NCBI RefSeq assembly: GCF_036588685.1
Contig: NC_086386.1
Location: 77,932,682-77,996,681 of the forward strand
DNA length: 64,000 nucleotides
From: Mytilus trossulus
Lineage: Eukaryota; Mollusca; Bivalvia; Mytilida; Mytilidae
Direction of reading: 5' to 3'
Part shown: one piece after another, positions 48,846 through 61,903 of the stretch
How the letters are laid out: each line of letters starts with the position of its first letter
Position numbering within the stretch: position 1 is the stretch's first letter
Notes under the pieces: generated by a model
Database searches by the model: none
Told to the model about the DNA's origin: nothing
Seen by the model: the letters and a program-made list of their open reading frames with translations, nothing else
Translations under genes and position numbers: made by a program

Positions 48846-48896
48846 TTGAGTATACGTATACGGTCCGGACCGTACGCGTACGGTCCAAATACTCAT
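48846..48896. repeat. CpG-rich palindrome
   Basis: GGACCGTACGCGTACGGTCC at 48,867-48,886 is a perfect 20-bp palindrome. Just left, ACGGTCCGGACCGT is another, and the block is framed by TGAGTAT and ATACTCA. CpG content here is unusually high for the region. Confidence 0.8.
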
Positions 48897-49315
48897 ATGG
48901 TCTGGAACATATATATATCATAATGACATAGTTTATTATTCACACCGACCGTGCAAGGGCTGTATAGCCAGTCAAGGTCGTTAAAAACTTCCATTTGTTG
49001 TTATTATTCACAAAATGTCATGTCTGTGTATGATCATTGATCTGTCAGGTTAAAAAAAAACACATGTATATATAAATAAAATCATATTACAAAAAAAGTT
49101 TCAGTTTTAAAGACTTATAACTGTTTTTATCTAGTTCTATTTTAAAGTTTTAAGATATGTGTCTTGATTTTTGTAAAAATATGCGTGGGCAGCCTCCTTG
49201 GTGTATTTATTTGGTGTTACATGCTGATATTTGTTCCATTGGCATTGTATCTATAATTTTTCCTTTAAAAAAAATATAGTTCGACATAAACCTGCTTAAT
49301 TTTCAGTCAGACTTC

Positions 49316-49510
49316 AGTTGAAAAAGAGGGACGAAAGATACCAGAGGGACAGTCAAACTCATAAATCGAAAATATATAAACTGCCAACGCCATGACTAAA
49401 TATGAAAAAGGAAAACAGACAAACAATAGTAGATCATAGTACACATGACACAACATAGAAAACTAAAGAATAAACAACACGAACCCCACCAAAAGCTAGG
49501 GGTGACCTCA
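49316..49510 (+). repeat. Dispersed repeat, family C
   Basis: Contains GAGGGACGAAAGATACC, GGGACAGTCAAACTCATAAA, CATGACACAACATAGAAAAC and ACACGAACCCCACC, then AGGGGTGACCTCAGGTGCTT. I recall this as a high-copy mussel repeat. Only one copy is in this window. Confidence 0.55.
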
Positions 49511-49519
49511 GGTGCTTGA

Positions 49520-51180
49520 AGTTACTGTAATTTAGTATTACCACAAGGCTTTTAATAAATACTTCCATAAACTAATCGCCTATACTGATCTTATTCTTCA
49601 TTTAAATTAGGTATACTGTAGAATTCAGTTTTTAACAATCTACTGAAAGATCAAGTTATAATATAATTACTTTTCACATCTTTCTGACAGGGACAGCATT
49701 TGCTTACTGATAGTGTCGACTGTCCATCCGTAAAGACACTTCACTGCGCTAAGAGAAACTTCAACGGTTGGTTTCGACCACGGCCACTCAGTCTTATTGC
49801 AAAAATAATACTGACCAAGAACAAACTTCAGTCTTTAGATTACATTCATCAATGTTCATTGATGGAACGAATGTTATTGCTAACCAAACAGTATATTTTA
49901 ACATAAAAAAAACAGGAATGGACTTACTAAAAGAGATAAATGATAAGCAATACCCCTCCCCCTTTTAAAGTAATAAGAAACGAGTGACCGATGAAAAATA
50001 ATGTTCTTCCAAATCTTGAACCAATGCATACAAACATCATAAACTTAGTCTTATGTGCTCGAATTTATCATTTTTTTCGTGTAAATTTCGTATAATCGCC
50101 GTCAATTTTTTTTTCAACCGGTCAGTGTTGTTGTGAAAATATGGCAGGTAATTAAAGTTCGTGTTTTGAAGCCGAAGTTTAACAATTGTCACCTGTTTGT
50201 CAACAATTGACGAAAAATAAACCAAAAAGCATGGTAATTGAGCACGTGTTTAACATGTATATTCAGATAATAGTTTAAGGACATCCATGCGTATTGTGGT
50301 CACCGGATTTTTACGAGATGGGTCACACTGAGGTCACCTTGCATACGGAAAATATGTCGGGAGAATTGCTTGCTGGAAGGAAGCAATTCAAATAAGTAAA
50401 CTTCTTCTAAATATGAATAAATTAAAGAATTTTCTTCAGAAAAAAGTATATGTACATAAGTTTTATAATGAAACTATCCATTGAGTTATAAAAAAACATA
50501 TGTATTATTTTTTTTTGGATTTGAGGTTTCTTATGACTTTAAGTTTAGTTCAAAAGTTGACCATGGTGACTATTGTCTTCTTTTTTTTTAAATATTTGTT
50601 AGACTGGTAAATCTTTAATATAATGCGGCAATTTTTTACAGGTGAGATAAAAAAAAAAAAAAAAAGAGAAACAGAAATAACAAAGCCCGTTAGAACAAAT
50701 GAGGAAAGGTAAACTAAGTACTGTGGCGAAGATCTTTGAAGTGACAATAATGAATTTAATTGTTATCTTATAATTGTTTGACAAAAAAAAAGTGTTATAA
50801 TCAGCCGTTGTAGTTCAATAATTTGATAATGTTTTTGTGGTATTTGGTCATTTAATATTATAGGGACATAAACAAACTCAATTACTTGAAAATCAAATTA
50901 CAAAATAACTTATTATTGGAAATTTCCGTATAAATTTCCTTTTTCCTAAAAAAATATTAATTGAAAAAGTGTAGCGTAAATAAATGTAACACGTGACTCA
51001 ATTAGCTTTCAGAACTTCCTCCTTTTATCCAATGAAAATTTCTTTAACAAATCGATTACGTTGTAGTCACCTGACCATCGCCATTTGTAAAACAGACACA
51101 TACACGAACATGAAGAAGTTAAAATGAAGAATATGTTAGAACATTTATTGTGACAGACATTTATATAAACATTTCCAGAG
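49520..51180. other. Region upstream of PCF11
   Basis: AT-rich with a long A-run near 50,648-50,665. A CCAAT motif occurs about 150 bp before the PCF11 ATG (near 51,028). No other promoter element or gene is supportable. Confidence 0.35.
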
Positions 51181-51186
51181 AATACG

Positions 51187-54100
51187 ATGGAGGACGTTAC
51201 CGAAGAATACAGAAATTCCCTTGCGGATCTCACGCAAAATAGTAAACCGTTGATAAATATGTTGACCATGTTGGCGGAAGACAACGAAATACACGCTGCC
51301 AAGATAGTTCAAGTTATAGAGACTCATTTACAAGAGGTTTAAGTCTTTACATTTCATTATTTTTGTTTACAATTCATTTTATCATAAATTATAACAAAGT
51401 AACTGCATTGTTATATGTGAAATGAGATCATTGCCCATATGGTCTCTATGACCTTGACCTGTCCAGAACAAGTTTCAGGATATTGGCTTTATGGTTTCAA
51501 GAGCGCATTTATTCGTAATGCATTTTCCAAAGGGTACCACTAGTTTTCCGTATTTTTTCTCTCGATGACTACACAAACTAGGGAAAAAACGGGTAGCAGT
51601 TCCTGTTACAAGAAATGCCAGTGTACTGTAGCATTACATCCCAAAAAATATATAGGGTCATGCAGCTCAAATTGACTTAAAATGCAGTTGAAAAAAATCT
51701 ACTTTTTCGCTTAATGATATAGGCACATTTTTAATGCTCCGACGTGCAGAAATTGAAGATATTTTCTATACTTTGTAAAATGTGAATATGATTTTCGGCA
51801 GTTTTATTCAAACCTAATTGGATAAGCTTTTAATTATATGTAATTCCAATCAATTCCTGTATTAACCAATCAGAAGCCGTACAGGATTCTTTTTTAAGTT
51901 CAATCTTGGGGTAAAAAACTTGTCAGACGGTAAAATGTAAACAAATAATTTGCCCATCGCGCTTAATGTGCCCTCTGAGCTAACAATTACCCTTCCCTTT
52001 TTTAAAAGCTGCAGGAAACACTAAATTGCGCTCTTGTAACCTTATGGCTCGTCCTTTATGAAGTTTCAAAGTTATACACATACCCAAACAGATGTACATT
52101 GTATCCAATGTCCTTTACATTTTTTTACTCATCCATATAACATCAATCTACTCCTCAATTGAATACTCAGATTGGGAGAATGTACATTTATCATATAAAC
52201 AAAAACTACACTTGCTGAAAATTATTTAACTATGGCATATATGCACAACACTGACATCATTACAAAAGAAAAACATATTTATTTTAACACAAAAGTGATG
52301 TACCCAAAATCCCATGTCGTTGTAAGTGAGGTTATGTTGTCTACAGTGCCATGTAGCTATTGCCTGAGCTAATTTTGATATGATCTGATCATTTTGTAAG
52401 TTTCAATGTACATGTAGGTCATATTACATGCTCCTTTTCATCAAAAGTACTAATAAATTGATTTTAAAATTTTGCCATGCCTAAAGCAAATTTTATTGCT
52501 TCAAAGAAATATTATTTAAATAAAAAAAAAAAAGATTCATCTTTACCCCATTTTAGTTCATTTTGAAGCTTAACATACAACCATCGGCCCAAACAAAAAA
52601 GTATTATGTGTGTTTACTGTCACATGCAGAAAAAAAAGGATACAGAAGGATTTTTTTTTACATTGGGTCTGTTGGTCCTTGGAGCAACATTATGACTTAA
52701 ACAGTAGTTAATAAAAAATGGCAAAAAAAATTAAGGTATGGGATAAAAATTAGGGTAGGTAGGGGTACAGTAAACACACATACTGTTTTTCTTGGCCAAA
52801 GGTTTCTTCATACCGAGGTCTTTAAGTGGATTCAGTTCTTCATAGCCATTGAAATGTAATAAAATTTAAAATTGAAATTTGTGTTTCAGGATTGAAAGAT
52901 ACTTATATATAGCATATGTGTACATTAAATGTTTTGTTGACTTTAATTTTTGTTTTTTTTATTAGTGCCCTCACACAAATATATACCTTTTAAATTCTGA
53001 ACAACCTTAATGATCTATGCAGATAATTGAAATCCATATGAAAAGTTTTGTATGGTTCAATACTTTCTGCAACATAGATTCTGAGGAAAAAAGTCTGTCG
53101 AACATATTTTTAAGCCATTTTGTTTTAAAGAATATTTATACCTTAAATAAGGCAAAAGAAAATTTAATATATATGTGTGGTTCCAGTTACCCGACTGACC
53201 CTACTAGCAGTCTGCACCTTTAGCCACTAGTCCGATGCCCCAGACTAGTAAATATTGATTGGGACGTCACATGTAAATTTTCAAAATTTTATATAGTCAT
53301 TTCAGGCTGAGTGGCAGCACTGGCTTGTAAAATTGCTCTTGGGCCTGTAAAATAATATCTACACTCTACAGGCTAACAGAATCTTAACTAAAAAAAAATA
53401 AAAATTGAGCTCTGGGCCTGTAGATTTACCAGTTCATTTTGAAGACTGCATATAGAGACAATTTTGATGATTAGCATGATTAGTGTCTGGACTAGAAGTT
53501 GAAAAAGTTTTTGGCACAGACTTAACTAGAACCATTTGTTGTCATTTCTGAAGAAATAACTTTCAAACAATCAAATTTTGAGGATTGTACTTTCGATTTC
53601 AATAAATTAAATTCATAGATTTCTGTCATCTGAATTTCCATCAGGAGTATCTGTTATGACTAAAAGGCGACAATTCATAACAGATTGCATCAAAATTAAC
53701 TGACTTTTTTACATCCTGACTTCTGTAAAATGGTGAACTTCCAGAATGGGAGTGTATAATACCGGAATCAATTTCAGTAAACACACAGATTTTTTCTGGA
53801 TTTTGACTATCTTTTGAAAAAACAAAATTGCAGACCTACATGTAGCTTCCAATCCTATTTTTAAAAAGGATGTAACTGGAACCACACATTATGACATATA
53901 TCTTCATTTGGCCTAATGTCGATAGACAGTTCGCCTTTAATTACTGCTTGAGGTCATTGATGATGAAAACCAGGGTTAGGGTAATGATGCTTAAACCCTT
54001 TCACAACAAATCCCTTTTTACCAGGATTCAAGCGTCAGGAAGCTAACAATAAGTTTCAGTTTACTGGGTGTTGGTAATGGTATACCTTTTTTCCCCTAAA

Positions 54101-57100
54101 TTTTCTGTTATGACATTGAGAAGTTATTGAATGTTTTTCTTTTAAAACGGGATCATCATGATGGGCGTATTATGTGTTCATGGGGCAGCTGTTTATTTTG
54201 AGTTATTAAAAATGCTATTTTATAGTATGAACTAAAACAATTTCAAGGATTAATGAGTCAAAGCAAAGTCTACATGTAGTTGGCTTGAAATGAGATTAAA
54301 ACACCATGGAAACAATCACATTAAAACCATACTTAACATATAGTATGGTGTTAGAAGATGTGGTATGAGTGCTAATGAAACATTCCATCCAAGTCATAAT
54401 TGATTAAAGTCTAATCATTATAGATCTACAATGTAAGAACAGTCTTTAACAATTAAACACTTAAGCAAGCTATTCAGGGCCCCAAAAATAGTACAAAACA
54501 GGCTACAAATGTTTCATGAATATTCATAATATCATGTCAAATTCTGCTCATTGCAGCAATATAAATTATTACATATATATATGTATACTGCAACCCTATC
54601 AGTGTCAATAAAACATGTTGTTATGTTATAAAACTGTTTTCTTTTAAAAGCATTAAACATGTACTTTTGGAATGTGGGAGGTTTAACATCGATTGGGCAA
54701 TCAATTCATTTGAAAATTAAAAAAAAAAACATTTTCATCTGGGAACATACATGTACATGTATATATTTATATATCATGGACATGTATTGTTAAGATTTAT
54801 ATGCTTTTGAGTCAAATACTGATAAAAAAATTAGGTCTATTGTTTGACCTAAAAAAATATGTATATTTCCAGTTACCCAACAGTTCCTTACTTTCTCACA
54901 AAAATAAAATAGAAATATTTGGTACTACATGTATGCCTTTTTGGAGCAAGTTTTTGAAGTGCTATACATAGTATTATCTGGAAAAACCTATGTGATGATA
55001 AACAAATAGCGATGGACTTACTGTTACATTGTGATCAACCTTTTATTTTGTTGATGAAATGCAACCATGAACCTAATATTATACAAAAGCACAGTTCAAA
55101 ATACTTCATGATGCAATCAATCGATCAAGATGAAAATCCTGATACAGTCTTTTTTTTACTTTGGTTCTCACAGATTACCTTTTTTGAAGATAAAGATTAT
55201 ACACATCATTTACGTAGTAATTGTGGTTGTGTTTGTTTCAAATAAGACGTGATATATATCAACTGAAAACAGTGACCGTGACAACACCGAAAGATTTGCA
55301 CGTCGGAATCGCTACGTACCTCCAAGAGATTTCCTCTGTCAGACATTGTCCTTCTCTGGCATAGTTCACCATCTTTCGTGTAAGGACTTGCTACATTTAC
55401 ACTCCGCAAACCAAGTTTCCCTGGCATACTTAACGATTGTCACATGACCAAATATTTCATATATGGTCATGTATGATTGCCAGTGAGACAACTACTAACC
55501 AGAGTCCAAATGATGTGAATGTAACCAACTTCGTCTGGAGGTCTTATTGACCTTCAACAATGAGCATACCCATATGGTTGTTAATGTCCTCATCCTTTAG
55601 TCTCTGGTAGAGAGTTGTCACATTCACATTGGTAACCATACCACTCTTATTTAGTCATATTTAAATTTAAAATATGAAATGAGAAGTTGATAACTACATG
55701 TAGCGGTAGAAAATGATAGAAAAAACATTGCTTAGGTTCAAAAATTCTTTTGACAAGTCCTGGTATAAAGCACTTTGAATTTCTCATTGCAATTTGCACA
55801 TGTGTCATATTGTTTTTGTTTCCATAAATGTTTGTTTGTGTATTAAACTGTCTTGACTGTACCTCCTGTTATTGAGTTGTTATACTGTTTATGGGTTCAA
55901 TGTTAGTAAAAGTCTCGCAGTACTAGTTCCAAAGGCTTTGAAAATTCAACTGGACGTTTGGTACAGTTAATTAACCGCTCTTAACATGTTTACTGGACCA
56001 GACTCCAACTAGCAGGACATTTATACTGACCTTTGCCCAGTGTCAGACACTCTTGTGAATGGTCCCATATACATTTGGGGTACTCCAATTGGCTTGAATT
56101 GAAAGGGAACTTTTGAATCTGTTTTTCAAATACAATAAGCAATTGGTGGAGTTTACAATAGCCCTGCTGTCTGCTCGATAGCTCAGTGCTGAAATATGAA
56201 AGCACTGAATTCCAGCCTCGACAAAACACAGATAAACTATATTTGGTGTACAGAATAATTGTTTAGTGTACTTTTTTTTGTTTCTTAAGTTTGGTTCTTT
56301 TGGAAGATATATTTGTACATTTGTATTTTTATCTGTACTATATAGTATTATTTAAAGGTTAGCTGTATTTGGTGCATGAAATGATTGTAAGGTGCAATGT
56401 CTGTCTGGCAAAATTCTTCAGACCTTGTCCTTAAATCATAGTTCATTGGTTAAGTTTCGATACCATTAGGCTTAGCAATTGGCCAACTGTATATTAGATA
56501 TACTCGTGAATGTTAAATATATGTGGTTAATTCTATAGCATTTCTCAATGTGTAACTGTACGTTGAAGCAATGAATAAAGAAAGGACCATAATAGATTTG
56601 GGATGACTTGGATTCCGAAATTTATTATAACCGCTATCGTCAGCTTTAACATGGCATTAAACCAAAATTTAACGCAAGTGTTAATTCATCTCATTCTGAA
56701 GAATTTACATGCACAAACATTCGTAATAAATTTTAAACTGTCTGGCAGAATATATGACCGTTTTAGTAGCCATGGCCCATGATTCGCAAGACATTTCTTT
56801 GAAGTTCCAAAATGCTTTGAACTCTTCAAAATAGGATTTGATAACTTTACATTCGATCTGCAGGTTTTGTTATTGGATGCATTCTGTGAAACTGCTGCTT
56901 AACACTTAAACTTATTTGTTTATAATACTAATTTACGTGAAAATATTAACATATGAATACACACTAAAACAAATTTTCATAATATATAGTATGATTGCCA
57001 ATGAGACATCTATCTACAGTGGCACTAGATACCAGCGGATAACAAAGTAAACAACAAAGCAATTATTATTTATTATCATAGACAATAACACATTCATGTG

Positions 57101-60100
57101 TAAATTTGTGACCTTATATGGTGAAATGTGTGTCAGAAGATTACAATTTGTTTGATCACTATCATGGAGACAACGCCCCATGAAAATGGATATGTCTAGC
57201 AACACATAAACAAGATCAAAAACAAAAAAATATTAAGATTAAAGTATCTATAAATGCTGTCATTATGCACGAAACCATGTAAACTGCATGCGCCATTGGG
57301 ATATGCATAAACAATAAAAACGACACTGTTCTAATTTTTTCTGTTCAACAATACTTCTAAATGCCTTTACATTTGGAAAGACATCAAGAAACCATTGCTT
57401 TGGATACTGATATTTGTTTAAAAGCTAGCTGCTTTGTACTTGGATGATTTAGACTGGTTTCAAGACTTCTGATCTCTTCAGTGCAAAAGGATAGACTAGT
57501 ACTGGACTGCAGCATGTCAAATAATACAATGGAAAAAGGACACTGCCAATTTTTTTTTACAAAAATGGGAAGGGGTTTCAAGAAAACATGGTAGGGCGCT
57601 ACACCACCAAAAACCAACTTTAAAAAATACTATAACAGCAATGAAGGGTTACCAATTGGGGAAAACAATAGATAGAAGACTCCTGAGCTTGTTCTGGCTT
57701 TGAACAGACACATTAAAGGATAAGAATAATTCATCGAGGATCAAATTTTGAAAGAGATGAAAGGACCAAGAAAAAAGATAACCTTCATTTGACCTTTGGA
57801 TGCAGACTCTTGCTCAAAAGAGATGTTGTTTTTGATATTTTTCATTCATGAATATCAAAAGTTTCGGACAATATTTATCTTCAACTGCTTTTCACACACA
57901 GACATAAATGTTTTTTTACAATCGCTCAATCTCTCTCCACAAACATGACAAATAATATACTATACATGTATATATAGTAGCCTTGAAATTAGGCAGATTG
58001 ATTAAATTGTTTTAAAAAAACACCTACAAGTTATGATATCAATCTTGTGTCACAAATTTGCTGTTGAATCAATGAGAAAATTATGTGATTTTTCCTGGTC
58101 TTAACTATTGGACAGTTCGTTTCAATGGCCAATTTTGGTCAAACCTAAGATGGAAATGTTTTCTTGTCTGCCAATAACTCTGCATTTAAGAGTGGATGAA
58201 TAATATGTCAAGTTAGGTCATCATGTCTTCCTTCAGATTTCAGCTTTGTCCAGGAACTTTCTTTGATTACAGTAATATGCAATGGTCATGAAATTTTTCA
58301 ACAAGATTTAAAATTAAAAGAAGTCATGGCCTTACTGTCAAATTTGAATGTATGTTGTTCGTACATATGCATATCCGTTTTGTTTGCTGTAGCTCATTGC
58401 CAAGCACATAATTATATATAATTCACAATAGTATATACATCGTAGATATGATTATTTTAATATCCGTAGTATCAAAATTGACTTTAAGCCTGCAGATAAT
58501 GGAGATCGCATTTGGCCGTTTGTGTTGTTGATTGTTGTTAGTAAAGAATGGTTGTTATGTCTCCCACACTGGCACATGTTGATGTGTTTCATATTTTAGT
58601 GGATTAGTTCTGTACATTTCCAGTTCCTAATTTGGAACAAGTTAAATTGAGAAAGGAAATAGGGAATGTGTCAAAGCAACAACAACCCGACTTTACAGCA
58701 GACAACAGATGAAGGCCACCAATGGGTCTTCAATGTAGTGAGGTACCCGTAGGCATCCTTCAGGCATTATTTGGCATACTTTTGACCCAGAATGAGAGTT
58801 TGTTTCATTTAATTGAAGCTCATTTGGGTCTTAAGTCATAATGAATTGATCTCATATATATTCAATGGTCAGTGGGTTTTGATCTGTTATCAACAAGTGT
58901 TTGTGTAGAAGACTTCACCACTTAATTAAACTGGATTATGCTAAAGAAAATTTATATATTCATATAATGTTCAAAAATAATAGTTATATATTATATTGAA
59001 TGTTAACGATATCTTTTTGAAAACTCAGTGCCATTTGTACATTAGATAAAATTTACACATATAGTTCTTGACATGATAGTCATCTCGTGCGATAATATCA
59101 TCATATAGATAAAAGAAGATAAGGTATGAGTGCCAATGAGACAACTCTCCATCGATCCAAGTCACAATTTTTATAAGAACAAATGTTGAGCTTTCTAACC
59201 GTCTGACATGATTATATGTACACAAGGAAAAAAATGAATGAATTAGAATTTTACAGAGCAGCAAAATAATTTATACACTTGGTAACTGGACGTGTAGCCA
59301 ATGATATGTTTGCAAAAGAGTATGACAGTACGTCAACCTGAAACATCTATGCATTCAATTCTCAAGAAAATTTCAATTCATAAAATCAACAACTTATTTA
59401 CACGTGTATGTATGAAAAACACACCTAATACACTTTATTACATGTATCTAACAAAAGTGAATTTGATTTGATTTGATTTGCTTTAAATTTACATTTTAAT
59501 TTCAGGATGTGTTTTGCACTTAACTTTTTATTCACTCATTTATTGATTTGTGCATTTGATATTATTTTAATAATATATGTCATGTATGTACAATGTTTTT
59601 ATTAAGACATGAAACTCAATATGGGCTGATCCATAAAATGTGCTGTAAGATTTCAATTTGAGAAGTGTAGCAATGTAATTAAATATTTGCTGTGTCAATC
59701 TATGATTTGATGTTTACAAATTATATTGAAATATTTTTTGTGTACTTCAAGTGCCATTGACACTAGCAAATGAACAATTACTTTGCATCTATATGTTTTA
59801 ATGCAACAGAAGCTTAAGGGACTCTAAAATAAAATAAATGCAAGATTATTTAGTTTTCAAAATTTGTGCTCAATGAAATTAAAAACTGAAAATTAAGCAC
59901 TATGAAATGTACTGTAACTTATACTCATTCAAGGTTGCATTAAAACTTATTTAGCACATTTTACTTGGAACAGCCTGCTCTTCTGCTTTCTATTTTCAGA
60001 TCACTTACAACTTTTGACAGAGAATCATATTTCATTTTCTCGCTACAGGTTGACGCGACCAAGAAGTTGCCAACATTATACTTGATCGACTCCATTATAA

Positions 60101-60177
60101 AGAACCTCCCAAAATCTACTTATCCCAGTTTCTTCTCGCACAATATAGTCAACATATTTTGTAATATGTTTGAACAG
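51187..60177 (+). CDS. PCF11: PCF11, first two coding exons (CTD-interacting domain), gene continues off the window
   Basis: Exon 1 is 51,187-51,336 (50 codons, MEDVTEEYRNSLADLTQNSK ... ETHLQE) ending GAG|GTTTAA. Exon 2 is 60,049-60,177 (43 codons, VDATKKLPTLYLIDSIIKN ... MFEQ), between CTACAG and GTTAGC; both join in phase 0. The joined 93 residues match the N-terminal CID of PCF11: LTxNSKPxINMLTxLAE, then KLPxxYLxDSIxKN. PCF11 binds Ser2-phosphorylated RNA polymerase II C-terminal domain and, in cleavage factor II, drives 3'-end processing and termination in the nucleus. The intron of 8,712 bp is long and full of repeats. Exon 3, expected to begin VDExTRKSLFKLRxTW, is not found before 64,000. 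The donor GTTTAAG of exon 1 is weak but is the only one that keeps the frame. Confidence 0.9.
52586..52797. mobile_element. GGCC/GTGTGTTTACTGT TIR element (PCF11 intron), related to copy 1
   Basis: The left end GGCCCAAACAAAAAAG, then TATGTGTGTTTACTGT, mirrors the right end ACAGTAAACACACATACTG and CTTGGCC. GGTAGGTAGGGGTACAG near the right end matches the inverted GTTACCCTACCTACC of the element at 2-253, so these belong to one superfamily. It is 212 bp and non-coding. Confidence 0.65.
53143..53919. mobile_element. GGCC/GGTTCCAGTTACC TIR element, longer copy (PCF11 intron)
   Basis: The left arm TTAAATAAGGCAAAAG through TGTGTGGTTCCAGTTACC (53,143-53,193) mirrors the right arm GTAACTGGAACCACACATTA ... 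ATTTGGCCTAA (53,871-53,919). About 680 bp of non-coding interior is longer than in copy 1. The left edge TTAAATAAGGC is shared with copy 1. Confidence 0.65.
54350..54460 (+). repeat. Dispersed SINE-like repeat, family B
   Basis: GATGTGGTATGAGTGCTAAT and AACAGTCTTTAACAATTAAA match the family B layout. The copy is diverged. Confidence 0.5.
54835..54890. repeat. Partial GGCC/CCAGTTACCC element end
   Basis: TTTGACCTAAAAAAATATGT and TTTCCAGTTACCC resemble one arm of the elements at 2-253 and 53,143-53,919. No opposite arm was found. Confidence 0.35.
55320..55427 (-). CDS. Candidate first coding exon inside the PCF11 intron, unrecognised
   Basis: A minus-strand ATG (55,427) opens 36 codons, MPGKLGLRSVNVASPYTKDG through RTMSDRGNLLE, with balanced protein-like composition unlike the AT-rich surroundings. 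It ends exactly at a strong donor, GAG|GTACGT, at 55,320/55,319. I find no downstream exon or domain and cannot name the protein. It could be a nested gene in the PCF11 intron, an exon fragment or chance. The evidence is only the open frame, its composition and the splice donor. Confidence 0.35.
55465..55652. repeat. Inverted pair of family B SINE-like repeats
   Basis: The plus-strand copy (55,465-55,580) has ATGATTGCCAGTGAGACAAC, AGTCCAAATGATGTGAATG and CCTTCAACAATGAGCATACC. Shortly after, AGAGTTGTCACATTCACATT and GGTAACCATACCACTC read as the opposite orientation (55,600-55,652). Confidence 0.55.
56987..57040 (+). repeat. Dispersed SINE-like repeat, family B (fragment)
   Basis: GTATGATTGCCAATGAGACA matches the family B consensus core. 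Confidence 0.5.
58646..58745 (+). repeat. Dispersed SINE-like repeat, family A (well preserved)
   Basis: GGAAATAGGGAATGTGTCAA, CAACAACAACCCGACTT, AGCAGACAACAGATGAAGG and CACCAATGGGTCTTCAATG form the clearest copy of this family in the window. Confidence 0.65.
59118..59190 (+). repeat. Dispersed SINE-like repeat, family B (fragment)
   Basis: AAGGTATGAGTGCCAATGAG and ACAACTCTCCATCGATCCAA match family B. Confidence 0.5.
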
Positions 60178-61900
60178 GTTAGCATCAGGTTTTAATCGAT
60201 AAAAATTTTATGGTGAAGAGTAAAAAAATATTTTTGGAAAAACAATCCGTTTGATAACCAATAAAGTTTCAAGCAGGATTACTTATTATTTAAATTTATA
60301 CTTTATTGTGACGATTTGTTAATTTTTTATGAAAGAGTGTGTATTTGAAAATTATTATGTACTGGTGATGGTCATGTTTTATATGTCTGATATTTTAAAG
60401 TGGAGTTTTAAGTTTGCATGTATTTGAGATATGAATTGCTAGTTTAGCTTGATTTTTTTCATTATTTTTTTTAAAGAATTGCATTGTAAAATTTGACATT
60501 TAATTCTTTGAAAAATATTTGACTATTCCATGAAATATATAAAAAGAAAAGTCTAGTTCATATAAATGATCCTCTTAAAGATACCAGAGAATTGATCAAT
60601 TGCTAATACTATTGTCTTATCCTTTTCATAAGTTTTCAATTTAGATTTTTTTTTACTGTAGTAGTTCACATCTCATAAATATTCATACTTAAAATTCTGA
60701 TTTTCTGTCAAGCAAAGGAAACAAACAAACAACAGATGTACAAAGTGTTAACAGTTTGAATAACAAACATAATTTGGGCATGTGAATGACTTCACTTGGC
60801 ATTCATTGTCGGCATTGTTAGATATATTATTTACCTGTTAACTTTATTTCACTATTGTTACAAGCCTATATGTGTGTCACTAGAATTCAAACGGAATATT
60901 GTGTACATGGAAAATTTCTGAATATTTCTAGAAGTTATAATGAAATGGTTTCATTTAAATGAAAAGATATGTGAAATAAAAAGTTGTTTTCATCTGTGAA
61001 ATATTCAAGGATGCAATAAGAATATTGAACACCATTTTGCATATTTCGTCTTCATAAATGGAAGTGGTGTTAGGATCAAGTTGAAAATGAAGAATTCGGT
61101 GACAATAAGCAAAAGATAGAAAAAGACTGAAACTGCAAATAGAATGTATTCAAGGAGGCTGTGTTCCTAAAGATTAACAAATAAAAAACAAGCAAGGAGG
61201 CTAGGATCTTACAGCAATCTTCATGGATTTTATATAAAGACCAAAAACAACATTCATTTAACAGTTTAAGCTGGAAAATTATAAGCGACACCTGAATAAT
61301 TGTTTACAAAGTCAGCTAAGAGAGCAGAAGGAAACTAGAAAAGAAATGTGAATATTAAACATCTCCAAGGAGCTAATATTAGAAGAAGAGGGCAACACTT
61401 ACACTATTATTCTTCAAATGGAAAAAAACACATCTAAGGACGTTTGATTGTCTAATGCATTGTTAATAGTGAAAAGAAAATTCGAATCACAGGTCATTCC
61501 TATTTGAAAGATAATAGGCTATTTTCTAAAGGAAAAGTGATTGAAAATAGAAGAAAAGAAAATCGAATGATTTTATATGAGAATGTTATAAGTGTCGGTG
61601 AATTCAAAACTAAAAAAATATTTACTGAGAAGATGGCTGCTAGTTAATGTCTACATGTACTTGTAGCAGATATATCTTGTAACAATAGTGAAAGAAAGTA
61701 TATTTAATTTAAAAACGTTTACATTAAGATTTACACAAAACATAAAATACACAAATACAATAGATGACAGTACAGTTGATGGTTTCTTAACGTGTGTTTA
61801 GAAATATTTTTTTTTATTACACTTATATAATATAACAATCTAAAAAAACTGGTATGTCAACATGAAAATGACACATTTGCATTTGGTAGTTGTAAAATAT
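60178..61900. other. PCF11 intron sequence, nothing recognised
   Basis: AT-rich sequence after exon 2. I see no further CID exon and no repeat with defined ends. Confidence 0.45.
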
Positions 61901-61903
61901 ATA

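Noticed and set aside
56160..56225. tRNA-like SINE head (TAGCTCAGTGC and a nearby TTCCAGCCTCGA)
   Set aside because: The A-box-like string is present, but the B-box is poor and no cloverleaf forms; the hairpin CAGTGCT/AGCACTG alone is not enough.
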